Assembly (NCBI GenBank): GCA_002005505.1
Contig: KV908373.1
Coordinates: forward strand, 532,475-596,474
Source: Botryococcus braunii
Taxonomy: Eukaryota > Chlorophyta > Trebouxiophyceae
DNA: 64,000 nucleotides
Reading direction: 5' to 3'
The position numbers and the translations under genes are program-made. Within the stretch, counting starts at the first letter, position 1; the number at the start of each line of letters is the position of its first letter. Positions 48,160 to 59,695 of the stretch are shown in pieces. Under the pieces are notes generated by a model. It saw nothing but the letters and a program-made list of their open reading frames with translations. It ran no database searches and was not told the origin of the DNA.

Positions 48160-48720
48160 GGAATCTGAGGGCTGAATAATTCCTAATTTTAACAACATGT
48201 CTATCTCCTTAATCATAAACTCACGTTCTCTCTCGGAGTAGGTAGACATATGTCGGAAGCGAGAAGGAGGGGATGCCTCAGGTTGCACAGCAATACGGTG
48301 ACAGATTTCAGGATGCGCAATGCGTCCTAGATCATCGGATCCAGTGCTGAAAAATTGAGCATATTTTGACAGCAAAACTTCAATGGCCCTCTTCTTCTCC
48401 TCGTCTTCAGGCAGAAGTTTCGGAACCGCAAGTACTTCACATGCAATGACATTTTCACCAAATAGATCTACATCCTCAATTTGCAGGGAATGCATAGATA
48501 TGAGAGATGTAGGTGGGAGGAACGGCACAGCATCACTATCTCCATAATACTGCAGCTCTCCTCTCACAGCAATGGAAAATGGTAAAAGAGAAAATTCGCA
48601 CTTGCAGCCTCGTATTACTTGCTGCAGTGGATCAAAAGCCCACAGTTCAGGGGGCAGACGCGTCTTCGGCGTCCAGTCTTTCCAGATGCATTCAATCTCC
48701 ATCTCCATCAGCAGCTGCAC
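48160..48720 (-). pseudogene. L2 protease-RT connector and RT N-terminus
   Basis: One frame from MQLLMEMEIECIWKDWTPKT to DMLLKLGIIQPSDSP, after which K interrupts. It shows that the two L1 frames at 15921-16517 derive from one protein. It contains YSEREREFMIKEIDMLL, the usual segment before the RT palm. Confidence 0.8.
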
Positions 48721-49434
48721 ACAAGTTAGCCCACCTAACCTAACACATTCAGTGTGAGTTTTTTGGTAGTGAATTTGATAGGCAAGGTCTGGTAAGGGCG
48801 GTATGGTTCCTTGACTATCATGTTGTTCTGAGGGACCCCTATTGCTAATTGGGCATTTGCAGGTTTTATCTGCAAATTTTACATGAACATGAACATGAAC
48901 GAGAACCCAATTAAGTAATCAGTGGTCAAATTTTCGACAATCAGGAAATCCATAGTATAAAATGCCTTGCCAATCACAATCCTAGCCTTCGAGATAGATT
49001 CTACAGTAATTGTACTGGATTTCCCGTCAGCTAACTGAATGTGAAAAGGCTTAATTTTGTGCAATACTGCTTCAGAGCCCATGCAACCGCCATCTCTAGC
49101 AAAGGCTCTCCTTGACATCAGGTTAACGTTACATCCGGTATCTAGGTACGCTGCCCTGAATGCATTGGGCACCATTGCCCCCGACTTATCCATTAACTGA
49201 AAACCCACTGTAGGCATAAAGGCAGCAGGAATCAAAAGGGACGGTACCTTGGCCAGTGCCGCTTGCAGGTAACTTTGTTGTGTGATGTATTCTTCTTCCA
49301 CCAGTACAGAGGCTTGATACGAAGGAGACAACAAAGAAAAGATGGGTACAACATCAAGATTCTTAATACTCCTAGCAGATTCAACACGAGTGTGAACATT
49401 GCAGTTTGCATAATGCGGTTGAGGATTGCGAGGT
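48721..49434 (-). pseudogene. L2 aspartic protease
   Basis: The frame 49334-48879 has AAYLDTGCNVNLMSRRAF and LADGKSSTITVESISKARIV, nearly identical to L1. It ends early because the TTCATG unit is repeated once more than in L1 (near 48885-48900), shifting the frame before NLQIKPANAQLA-like sequence. Confidence 0.75.
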
Positions 49435-51287
49435 CCCCCCCCCCCCCCCCCTTAAACTGCAGTGGTTCAGAATCTAAAGGGCAGACCAGAGGGATGTTCA
49501 TCTTTGCAGCTATAGACATTAAAGCATTTGACATGTTGATAACTGCCACCTTGTCAATATCTTGTTTACCAATTAGATCATTGGTTGCCTCAATCCATGC
49601 ATGAAACTTTGGATTACGGCACAGCTGAACAAGACTAAGAAAGGTGATCACAAACGAAGCATTACCTATCCGAGACTCGGGTGAACAAAAATACGGATTG
49701 GGAGGATTAGGCTTGGGACCTTCCCTGTCCTGTTGCCTAAAATATTCTGCCCTATTCGGGCGCCTACCTTGCGCTGCATTCACTCCGAGTGGATCCAAAG
49801 ACGAATCATAAATATTACCGGCCAGAGGTCCGAAGTCAGCATGGAACATATTATACTGTACCTCAGGCCGTGGTGCAGGCTGAGATGCTGTCCTTGGTGG
49901 AGGCATATAATCAGCCATTGCTTCCTGATATGTAGGAGGTGGGTTTGCTGCCAACTGCTGTCCTTGGGCAAGTGTTCGGAATTGCGTGATATTGGCTTGC
50001 CGGCTTTTCTGAAATTCTGCTACTTTTCTATCAGCAGCTGCCTTGGCATGCCTCTGCACATTCTCTGCAAAGTCCTCCTGGTGCAGGGGTGTGTCTGGCA
50101 GGTCCTTACTCTCCGGATTGTTCAAATGCCGTGACTGAACAATGTAGTACTGAAATACTGGCTCTTCATCCGAATTAGGTTGATTCAGGAAAGTCAAACA
50201 CAAATCCCCTCTGTCAGTGTAATGCACCTGAGGTGCCACAGTGGTAACAACAGGTTTACCTCCCACAACATCCTGAGTGGTAATCATACGGTTCACTAGG
50301 ATAATGATTGGTAATCTTTCCTTTATGGCTATGCATGAGCCTGGATTCAGAGGATCTGGTCCATATATTGGCTCAACATTACACATGTAATTACGAGCAA
50401 ATTTAGCTAAATCTACTGCAGAGCCATTATACAAGTTGTCATACGAATCCACGTTGTTGTTAAATATCCAATCCGGAGTCTTAAGGGTACCATCCGGATG
50501 AGTGACATGATATTCGCAGATGTTTGGGATTTCACCGAAGTGACCTAACGTAACAGGGTTGGGGTCACTGACATGAGCGGGCCAAATGAGGGGGCCTAAC
50601 AACATGAGGCAATGTACATGGATCTGTAATACCTGCAGGCCTAGGCAATGAAGGGCCGGGTCTTACAGGATTTTGAGGTATGGCTGGTGCAGCTCTCGGA
50701 GGTGTGACAAGTCTCCGAACTGGAATGCTGCTCTTGCTCGGTTCATAAAATAAAGGAACTGCTGCTGCAGCTACTGCAGGCTGTGTTCGTGCTGGTGGCC
50801 TGGCTGATGTATGCTGCGGCACGGTTGGCTGCTTGAAGATTGCAGCCGGCTGCAGTGGTGCAGCCGTGTCTATGACATTTGGAATGAAAACATGTGGTTG
50901 CTGTGCCTGCCTTATGACAGCCTGACGTTGTTGGTTTGACACATGCCCACTGCCAGATCTGTCTGATGCTGAAGATGGAAATACTTCCGTCTGCCTGCCG
51001 TAATTGATGGGGGGCGACGGGTCAATCTGCCTTGACTTTCTCTTTTTGTTCTTCGGCATCACTGTCTGCCAGGGGTACTCACGTGGTGTAGTCAAAGGTT
51101 CTGGCGTCTGCTGTGCTGGCTGGCTGATTGCTGGAGTCATTATGCGCGGAGACTCGAGAGCCGGGCTTACCTTCCCGTGGCTACGCTCTCGCGGAGAGAT
51201 AGACATTGGTACAGGGGAGCCACCCCTACCACTCACATTTACCTTGGGTTGGTACACGGTTTTCCTAACTGCAGTAATTTGATTCAC
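49232..51287 (-). CDS. L2 ORF2, unknown region between gag and protease
   Basis: Two overlapping frames, 51287-50565 (MNQITAVRKT, Pro/Gln-rich) and 50605-49232 (SDPNPVTLGHFGEIPNICEY onward), with one small indel near 50580. L2 lacks the L1 lesions at 14103 and 14920. The second half contains FARNYMCNVEPIYGPDP, NRMITTQDVV, TTVAPQVHYT, a basic helical stretch HAKAAADRKVAEFQKSR and a proline-rich PPTYQEAM (a PPxY-type motif). It reaches the 17-C run (49435-49451) that precedes protease. I recognise no family; it may be an extra Gag-type structural region. Confidence 0.65.
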
Positions 51288-51298
51288 TTAAAAGGGCT

Positions 51299-52230
51299 CT
51301 ACTGCAGAGTGCACCTTGTGATTCTATCTGAATTTTGTGGCATTGGTACTGCAGACCCCCCTACTATACTAGGCGTAGTAAGTGCAGGATTATCTGACAT
51401 ACCACCAATATCTACATCCTCCTCCTCACCATCATCTATCTGGAGCATAAAAGAAGTAGCAGGAACCTCTTTGAAAACATCAGCACCAGCAGCTTTAGCT
51501 TTGTTCTTCCTCTTCCTACCACCTTTATCATTCCCTTCCTCACCTTTCGGTGCATTAGGGTCGATATTGGCAGAGTTAGATTGAGGAGGCTTCTCACCTT
51601 TAGCATGCTTGGCTATTAATAAATCAACATCACATTGCGAGGCCCATTTCTCTAAGTCTCCGAATGAGATAGGTTTTGCTGAGGTACTCCTATCTAACGT
51701 CAGACGAGCTAGCTTGTGTGTGTGTAACGTAAGTGGCTTACACTCGTCATTCATGGAATTAATACTTTGCAGAAAGATTTCATCAGACTCGGGGACACCT
51801 ACCCAGTGGTCATAACCCACATCTCTGATGTGCGCAAGGTACGATGTCGCGGTCTGATTCTTTTGTTGATACTTACCTCGCAAGGCGTCGCGGTAAGAGG
51901 CACTATCAGGTTTGAATACTTCACACAGGTTGGTAACATAGACATCAACATGATTATACACTTTCCTTCCGTGCACAGCCTCAAAACGTCGAGCAACATC
52001 TTTATCAGCTTCAGCAGCTTTACGTCATCAGCCTCTCGAGCTCATTCAGACCTTGACCTTCTTATCTCAGAGCACGAAGTACTCTCTCCTTATAGATTTG
52101 GATATTCGCACCTTTCTGCAAGGGTACAGTGGCTTCAGTGAGCATCTTTCTCCTTAGGGCTTGCTCATGCTGTGATGAAGACGATCTGCTGGGCTGTGTC
52201 TGCTGACTGACTGCACTATTAACTCTCATT
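51299..52230 (-). pseudogene. L2 gag, 5'-truncated
   Basis: Minus-strand copy of the L1 gag with single EKWASQC segment, ending at the same CTLQ stop. A small deletion near 52020 breaks the frame, and homology ends at 52230 where N starts. Confidence 0.8.
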
Positions 52231-52463
52231 ATGCAGCAGAGGCTCAGAAATTTGCTGATTACTTAAGGGCAGGTTAAGACGTGGGTAACGAGGCTATACA
52301 CATCATTCAAGGATTGGTTCGCACCATGAACAAAGCACTCAATATTGAAGATGTAGAGATGTCAGCTCAGATCAGCTTAGTAGTAGCAGCAGGAGCCACT
52401 CAACAGTGACCAGTACCAGCTGTCAGTGGGCCTACACCTCATGAGAGGGCAATACGACGCACG

Positions 52464-53983
52464 ATGCTAAGTGAGCGTCTACCAGCCTTGGTAAAAGGTA
52501 CGTCTATTGTTCATTGGATTGACGCTGTAAAACTCATCGTCAGGCAAGACGGTGTAGGATTGTCCTCATCTGAGATTCTTGATGCGGTTAAGAAAGCAGC
52601 TTGTCACAATCAGGAAGTTGCTTTAAACATTGATTCCACAATTGCTGGAAAGTTACTGAATGATGATAACGAGCTTTTTGCGATACTAAAAAAGATGTTC
52701 AAGCCTGACCAACATGGTGACCTAGCTGCCTTGCGTTCCAAGAGGCATAGAGAGAACCAGCCTGCAGCCGAATTCCTGAATGAGATTAAGGATTTGGGAT
52801 ACAAGCACTGGATCGGACTTCCGGACAAAGAAGAGGTATTCGAGATGATCATTTTTGCCATGACAGCTAAGTTCCATAAGCCATTTATGATGACTAAATT
52901 GGAAACCATGCATGTTGCCATGCAAACCCACGAAAGCCCGAAACCGATTACATTTTTTGACTTGTTGACTTGGGCTCTTGATTCTGATGCTGATTTGCTG
53001 CAAACCTTTTGCAGCAAAAGCGCACTAACAACTCGCAGGGAGCAAAAGTCAATAACTCGCAGGGTGATAATAACAATGGCAAGAAGACATTCCAAGGTAA
53101 TCGGTCCAGTAATTATCCTGGCAGGGGACGTGGCAGTGGCAGAGGGTATGCAAACTATAATCAGGGCTTTGAAGAGAAGTCTCCATTCTCTTTCATGTTA
53201 CAACTGCGTATGTCAGATGAAGAAGATTCAGATTCAGATGTGAATATTTGTGATCTTACTGCAGACAGTCAGACAGAAACTGAGGATGAAGCTAAGGTAA
53301 GCGACTCGGATCCTGATTTTGTTCTTATGGAAATCGCAAATCGCAAGCCTGTACTATATGTTCCTGGTCGGGTGTATGATAGTTTGAGAAAGAGGTCTGT
53401 GACTGCTCGGACTCCGGAACAAGCTCAGACGTCTGTCAGTGATGTCTTGCCTTGTCCTCTCACACATGTGGGAGAGCAATTCCCGAAATTGGATGCTTCC
53501 TGTATGTCTAGTAGGAAAGCTAACAGGATTGCAGCCAAGACTCCGCCTCTGCAGAAAGTGACTCGGAAGCCCAGAGCTTCTGGTAAGAAGTCTGCAGCCG
53601 CCAGCAAAACACCTGCTGGCCTTCCACCACTCCTGTCCAAGGGAAAGAAAGTCCGAAATACGAAGCAGATATCCCCGTTGGTCAAGGAAGGTATGGACCT
53701 GTTGGTTGGGGCTTATACATGTGTTAACACCATATCCGCAAGTCAGAATGTTGACAAAGGTAAAAGGCCCATGACTCTAGCAGAACTTTCTGCGTTTGAG
53801 AAGAGCCAAAATATTCCAAGTAAGCCACATTCGCAAGAGTATTCAGTTCCCATGGATGTACAACAAGAAGTTGACTTGCCTAAAGCTGATCAAAATGGAC
53901 ATCCCATCACCTTTCGCAATGTGCCTCTTGACTCAGATGAATGCTGGAAGTTGCCTTTACCTGACCCCACTTACTTAGCATAG
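52464..53983 (+). pseudogene. N gag
   Basis: The frame 52464-53243 has LGYKHWIGLPDKEEVFEM and PKPITFFDLLTWALDSDADL, parallel to L gag YDHWVGVP and FGDLEKWASQCDADL. Frame changes near 53005, exactly at the inverted-repeat edge. The next frame (53009-53983) has an Arg/Gly-rich NYPGRGRGSGRGYANYNQGF instead of a zinc knuckle, and acidic and basic low-complexity parts. Upstream (52236-52463) carries stops in frame. Confidence 0.7.
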
Positions 53984-54072
53984 AAGCAAAAGAATCTGTC
54001 TGGCCTTTAAAGGTTGCCCTATTTGATCCAACAATTCATTGTTTTGACAAACCACCTTATTGGCCCGATCAT

Positions 54073-55056
54073 TTGCTTAAACCTGCGCAACACACTGGAT
54101 GGCTCCGTGGCTCAAACGTTGAACCAGCTCAGGTGTACTATGAAAATGGCATGGTAAAACCCTTTAGTCATTTCACACCTGCATTGGAGCATCCACCTAA
54201 CGAGTTGAACGAAACACATATGGCCAGATTAAATGCCGAGGTCATGAATACACTTGAACCCATCTGGCAACGCACACCAATCACTGACGAATACATTGCT
54301 GTGGATGCTAGTACTTTGCCTACGCACAATATGATCACTACCAGGATTGTGCAGCATGACAGGACTATGGTGACTACTGTCAGCCCGCAAGTCCATCTCA
54401 CACATGACCATCTGGACATCCTAGCTTTGGTGTAGGACTCAAAGGCTGCCAACCCACGCTTTGTAAATTGGTCTATCGATATTAATGACTTGCTCAGGAA
54501 GAAGGCGAGTAATCCTTCGCCCTTTAAGCATGTGGGGGCGCAGATGTCTCCCATTGAGACGAAGAAAGACAATGCCATGCGAGCACTTGCGCTCCGGCAT
54601 CATCACGCATTCAGTTTACTCCAACGTGCAAAGGAAGTGATGGTCCTTGGAAAACAAAGATGCGCTGGCCCTTCTGATGCACCTGCTAATACCCCTGTTG
54701 CTCCCTGTGGCATTATTGTGAATGATTTTGATGACTTGAATGCTGCTATGTGCGGTATGATGCAAGTGCTTGGCCCTATGCCTGGTTCCTCACATGATGT
54801 CCCTCCAGCAAATGTTTTTGCCCTTAACAGCAGGAGGCCACAAAGGGCTCAGAACTTCAGGTCTGCGGACCGCGCAGATGCGCGCCCCGCCCAGCAACCG
54901 CCACTGTATTTTCATCATCCGGAGAACAGGATCGCATATGCCGTTATCACAACCACGCTGTGGGGTCTAGTTAGGAAACGCTGGGTTCCTGCTAATTCAA
55001 CTAGACCCGACAGCGTGGTTGTGACAACAGCAGATGCGATCATGTTCTCCGGATGA
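54073..55056 (+). pseudogene. N ORF2-like region
   Basis: Frames 54073-54435 and 54490-55056. HNMITTRIVQHDRTM and TTVSPQVHLTHDHLDIL mirror L ORF2 MITTQDVV and TTVAPQVHYT. A long helical stretch with AMRALALRHHHAFSLLQRAK follows, then YFHHPENRIAYAVI, parallel to L YFCSPESRIGNASF. A TAG at 54433-54435 interrupts. The real homology ends at about 54973, the centre of the inverted repeat. Confidence 0.65.
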
Positions 55057-56952
55057 TGAAAATACAGTGGCGGTTGGTGCGCATCTACGCGGTCTGCAGG
55101 CCTGAAGTTCTCAGCCCTATGTGGCCTCCCGCTGTTAAGGGCAAAAACATTTGCAGGAGGGACATCATGTGAGGAACCAGACATAGGGCCTAGCCCTTGC
55201 ATCATACCGCACATAGCAGCATTCAAGTCATCAAAATCATTCACAATAATGCCAGAGGGAGCAACAGGGGTACTAGAAGGTGCATCTGAAGGGCCAGCGC
55301 AGCTTTGTTTTCCAAGGACCATCACTTCCTTTGCACGTTGGAGTAAACTAAATGCGTGATGATGCCGGAGCGCAAGTGCTCGCATGGCATTGTCTTTCTT
55401 CGTCTCAATGGGAGACATCTGCGCCCCCACATGCTTAAAGGGCGAAGGATTACTCCCCTTCTTCCTGAGCAAGTCATTAATATCGATAGACCAATTTACA
55501 AAGCGTGGGTTGGCAGCCTTTGAGTCCTGCACCAAAGCTAGGATGTCCAGATGGTCATGTGTGAGCTAGACTTGCGGGCTGACAGTAGTCACTATACTCC
55601 TGTCATGCTGCACAGTCCTGGTAGTGTCATATTGTGCGTGGGCAAAGTACTAGGATCCACAGCAATGTATTCGTCAGTATTTGGTGTGCGTTGCCAGATG
55701 GGTTCAAGTGTATTCATGAACTCTGCATTAAATCTGGTCATATGTGTTTCGTTCAACAGTTGGGTGGATGCTCCAATGCAGGTGTGAAATGACTAAAGGG
55801 TTTTACCATGCCATTTTCACAGTACACCTGAGGTGGTTCAATGTGTGAGCCACTGGGCCATCCAGTGTGTTGTGCAGGTTTAGGCAAATGATCGGGCCAA
55901 TAAGGTGGTTTGTCAAAACAATGAATTGTTGGATCAAACAGGGCAACCTTTAAAGGACCAAGACAAATTCTTTTGCTTCTGCGCTAAGTAAGTGGGGTCA
56001 GGTAAAGGCAACTTCCAACATTCATCTGAATAAAGAGGCATTTTGCGAAAGGCAGTGGGATGTCCATGATGATGAGCTTTAGGCAAGTTAACTTCTTGTT
56101 GTACATCCATGGGAACTGCATACTCTTGCGAATGTGGCTTACCTGGAATGTTTTGGCTCTTCTCAAACGCAGAAGTTCTGCTAGAGTCATGGGCCTTTTA
56201 CCTTTGTCAACACTCTGACTTACGGATATGGTGTTAACACTTGTAAAGGCCGCATCCAACAGCTCCATACCTTCCTTGATCAACGGGGATATCTGCTTTG
56301 TATTTCGGACTTTCTTTCCCTTGAATAGGAGTGGTGGAAGGCCAGCAGGTGTTTTACTGGCTGCTGCATACTTCTGACCAGAAGCTCTAGGCTTCCGAAT
56401 CACTTTCCGCACAGGCGGAGTCTTGGCTGCAATCATGTTACCTTTCCTACTAAACATTCAGGAAGCATCCAATTTCGGGAGTTGCTCTCCCACAGGTGTG
56501 GGAGGACAAGGCAAGACATCACTGACAGACACCCGAGCTTGTTCCGGAGCTAGAGCAGTCACAGATATCTTTCTCTTGCTATCAGACACCTGACCAGGAA
56601 CATATAGTACAGGCTTGCGATTTGTGATTTCCATAGGAACAAAATCAGGATGCGGGTCGCTTACCTTAGCCTTATCCTTAGTTTCTGTCTCACTGTTTGG
56701 AGTAAGATCACAAATATTCACATCTAAATCTGAATCTTCTTCATCAGACATATGCAGTTGTAACATGAAAGAGAATGGAGACTCCTCTTCAAAGCCCTGA
56801 TTATAGTTTGCATACCCTCTGCCAGTGCCACGTCCCCTGCCACGATAATTACTGGACCGATTACCTTGGAATGTCTTCTTGCCACTGTTATTATCACCCT
56901 GCGAGTTATTGACTTTTGCTCCCTGCGAGTTGTTAGTGCGCTTTTGCTGCAA
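54999..56952 (-). pseudogene. N gag/ORF2 copy, inverted
   Basis: Minus-strand frames 56952-56458, 56457-55984 and 55535-54915 repeat the N gag C-terminus and ORF2. It lacks the gag N-terminus and is interrupted by several stops and frame changes, for example between 55984 and 55790. Confidence 0.75.
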
Positions 56953-58440
56953 TGGCTAATGGTTTACATAAAGATTCGTGGTAAGCCCTCACGTTGGTTG
57001 GTGCCCTCATGTGATGTACATATGGGATGTAATTGCCATGATTCATGATGTTTTGGCGCATCCTGGGGTTTCTCAAACTCTTGTGGTTTTGCTTCAACAT
57101 TTCCACAGGCCGGGGATCAAGGCGGATGTAAAATTATTTGTGAGCCCTGCCAGAAGCTTAGGGCTTCATTGCCGGAACCACCCCGTCTACAGAAACCTGC
57201 TTTGTTTGGGCCCATGGATCATGTGCACATTGATTTGTTTGGGCCCTTCCCTCGCATGTTGTTGTGCTGTGGGTACCAGCGAGATTGTGGGTACCCGATT
57301 TGGGAACCACGATCTCGAGGGTGCGATCGATCAGCGAATCCAAGGCTGACGTGGCCATGGCCTAGTCTTGAAGCATCTCTCCAGCTGGCGGACAGCTGGC
57401 GTGCATGTCCTGAAACTCAGGAGGGGTTATCGGACTAGTCCAAAGGATCCCGTAAGTAGGATCCTACTGGACGCCTGTCCTAAAGGATCCATTTATGGGA
57501 TCCCAAAGGACGCCAAGGCCGAAGGCCTTGGGACGTCTAGCTCACTAATTCCAACTTTAATCTTCGGATTCCGTTCTGTACTGATACCAAACACAACACA
57601 TGTTGGCAAGGGACAAGGATGGAAACCATGACCGAAAGAAAATCTGGGCTGTACTTATGATTGATTATTCTACCAAGGTTACTGAATTTGTAACCGTGGA
57701 AGACAAATCCCTTCTTTCTATTGCCAAGTCCTTTTATAATGCATGGATTTGTAGATACAATGTTCCTGCTGTTGTCAACTCAGATATTGGCAATGAATTT
57801 TCTGCCGATTTTATGCATATGTTGTCTAGACTAGGAATTTATCACATCCAGATTTCTCCTAACCACCGTTCTGCAAATGGTGTGGTGGAACGTCTGGTGA
57901 AAACAGTAAAGGAAATGTTAAAAAGACACTACAATAACTTTCCTATTGACTGGTCCTCGTCTCTACCCAATGTACACCAGGCTTACATGTCGCGAAAGCA
58001 TTCTTCGATATGTAATTTCTCTCCAGCTGAAATGTTTTATGGCTTCACTCCTAAATTGCCTATTGCTGTGAAGGAAGTGCTTATGAATGCTGCAGAGTCC
58101 CAGTCACCCGAGCATCACGTGTGTAGATTACAAGACAGACTAAGGAAGCAGTATGATCAAGTTGCCCGTGCATTGGACCATGCTATGCATAGGAACATTG
58201 TTGGTCATGCTCATAAAATTCCTGGAAAACCAAATGCACGGATCTGGAGGTGGGGGACTTGGTCTTAGAGGTTACGTCAATTGCTGGACCTCTTTAGACT
58301 GGACTGAAGGGACCTTTTAAAATTGTCAGTCTGAATGAATCAAAAACAATTGCAGCACTTGAAACTGGGAAGACACGTTTCAAGGAACGGAAACACTTTA
58401 AACGCCACCCTTCACACCTTATCAAATACCATCAACCGCT
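56953..58440 (+). pseudogene. N integrase
   Basis: WLMVYIKIRGKPSRWLV and MIHDVLAHPGVSQT give the zinc domain; a short deletion near 57140 shifts frame before CEPCQKLRA. The core MDHVHIDLFGPF is interrupted at 57259 by a 339-bp insertion and resumes as MLARDKDGNHD, then VLMIDYSTKVTEF, NSDIGNEFSADF and SPNHRSANGVVERLVKTVKE, supplying the D, D, E triad. The C-terminal part (GLKGPFKIVSLNESKTIAAL) runs to about 58440 with stops. This is the only integrase core of the L/N family in the window. Confidence 0.82.
57260..57598. mobile_element. 339-bp non-coding insertion with TSD CATGT
   Basis: Flanked by CATGT (57255-57259, 57599-57603); removing it restores the integrase frame FPRMLARDKDG. Ends are TGTTGTG and CACAACA, a 7-bp terminal inverted repeat. 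On the minus strand TTTGGTATCAG follows the TGTTGTG end, like a tRNA-iMet primer site, and the other end is GCACAACA, as in the TRIM LTR. It is either a TRIM relative with a collapsed LTR or a TIR element. Internally it has several GGATCC repeats and the palindrome AAGGCCGAAGGCCTT (+ strand). Confidence 0.8.
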
Positions 58441-59132
58441 TCATGATTTTGGGGGGGGGGGGGGGGGGAGACTACATACTTCTAGAGATTACCAATTTAA
58501 ATTTGCTAATGAGCATTTTCCCAGGGACAATCACCAAGCAGCTCTCATGCAGTGTGAGGTCTTTGATCAGGTGGAATTACCGCATCACGTTGAGCTGGGA
58601 CACTAACATGTGGGGGTAGTAGAAGTACTTTCCCTCTGCAGGTACTTGGACTTCATTTATAATTTGCACAGCTGGATCTTGGGATGCCAGAGAGCCACAG
58701 GTTCGCACCATTCCACATGTCATGTTTTGGGGGCTTTCCCTATGCTTTTCAGATTGCTGCGGTGCCTTGGGGCTTTCCCCTTTGTTAAGCAGTCAGACTT
58801 GTACCTTATTTTTTGTACCTTATTTTCATGAAGGGGCTTACCCCTTGGATTTTCGTCTTTTCTTTGGCACTTGTGCCATTCATTTATTTGAGATCATTCA
58901 TGGGCACTTGCGCCCAGTCTTTATTCCAAATATCTTTATGTCACTTGCGCCAGTCTTCTTTTTTCGCAAGATTTGGTATTTGCGCCAACCTTCCAGAAGC
59001 TTCGACAATATCTAGGTCGTGATCCGGGATGGGGGGCTGGGATTGAGAGAGTGAGAGAGTGATTGTACATTGATCTGCTTATTCTCTGAGTATCGTTAGT
59101 GTGCATCGGTTACACTCAGTGCGACCGAGACG
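58441..59132. other. N 3' flank with an 18-G run
   Basis: A G run at 58451-58468 and a purine-rich stretch GGGATGGGGGGCTGGG near 59028-59043 that could be a polypurine tract. In 58730-59000 short phrases recur (TTGGGGCTTTCCC, CACTTGCGCC). No gene seen. Confidence 0.45.
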
Positions 59133-59405
59133 ATGATGGACATGCCATCCGAAGTTGTCATTGCCGAGGCAGAGGCACAGCCGACTATTGTGTGTACAGA
59201 AAAAAAGACACTTGACAACACCTTGAAACAGTGTCAGATAGTAGAGAAGTCACAGTATAGTGCCGCGATGATGGCTCAACTTAATGGCCACACCAACACG
59301 CAGATCATCCAGGACTTCTTACAACAGCCAGGTCATTACTTAGCAGTTAAAGACACTATAAAAGATGTCAAAAAATTTATCAAAAGCATTGATGAAGACA
59401 TTTGA
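59133..59405 (+). CDS. Hypothetical 90-residue ORF
   Basis: MMDMPSEVVIAEAEAQPTIV onward, charged and probably helical, ending KFIKSIDEDI. A plus-one frame continues plausibly (DIVQQHVSDPLEAAGMGNLE) to about 59500. It lies just before the dispersed repeat at 59496. It could be the start of a retroelement gag or a relic exon; I recognise no family. Confidence 0.3.
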   Translation: MMDMPSEVVIAEAEAQPTIVCTEKKTLDNTLKQCQIVEKSQYSAAMMAQLNGHTNTQIIQDFLQQPGHYLAVKDTIKDVKKFIKSIDEDI

Positions 59406-59495
59406 TATTGTTCAGCAACATGTCAGTGATCCACTTGAGGCAGCTGGCATGGGTAACCTGGAGGTGGGCTATCCCCTTAAGTTCATGACATATAC

Positions 59496-59625
59496 GTCAT
59501 AACATTAGTTGTGACATATATTGTATTGGTAATTCACGTGACAGCCTTAGTACGGGCGATCACGTGAAGCAACATTCTCGCGGCTATGGATAGGCTGGCC
59601 TGTCTGCTGCTTTCCTGGGCTTGAT
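59496..59625. repeat. Dispersed repeat, right copy
   Basis: Same-orientation relative of 9990-10117, with roughly one difference per eight to ten bases by eye. Together they bracket the L/K/N block. Confidence 0.75.
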
Positions 59626-59695
59626 ATACTGCGGTTCACTTACAATTATTGGAGAAAGGAAATGCAGCTGAGCTAAGCATTGTGAGAATACCGTT

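Larger units (their letters stand above)
48160..52230 (-). mobile_element. L2: inverted, truncated copy of the L family
   Basis: Reads on the minus strand gag, ORF2, protease and RT start, then continues at 19098-18303 on the far side of K. Homology with L1 stops at 52230 inside gag (AATGAGAGTTAATAGTGC), where N begins, so the 5' end is lost. It supplies the unbroken version of several L1 lesions. Confidence 0.9.
53009..56952. repeat. About 2-kb inverted repeat with a 25-bp centre
   Basis: The left arm 53009-54973 and right arm 54999-56952 encode the same N proteins on opposite strands (QQKRTNNSQGAKVNNSQGDN near 53010 and again, minus strand, near 56950). They differ by scattered substitutions and small indels, so this is not a recent perfect copy. 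GTCTAGTTAG at 54966-54974 faces AACTAGAC from 54999. Confidence 0.88.
52231..58440 (+). mobile_element. N: rearranged relative of the L family
   Basis: Contains a + strand gag start, then a long inverted repeat (arms 53009-54973 and 54999-56952) of gag end and ORF2, then integrase on +. Proteins are clearly related to but distinct from L. Protease, RT and RNase H are missing. The order cannot encode a functional element and looks like a foldback rearrangement. Confidence 0.75.

Noticed and set aside
53009..56952. CRISPR-like or tandem array from repeated motifs
   Set aside because: The similarity is a single large inverted repeat of coding sequence, not short spaced repeats.
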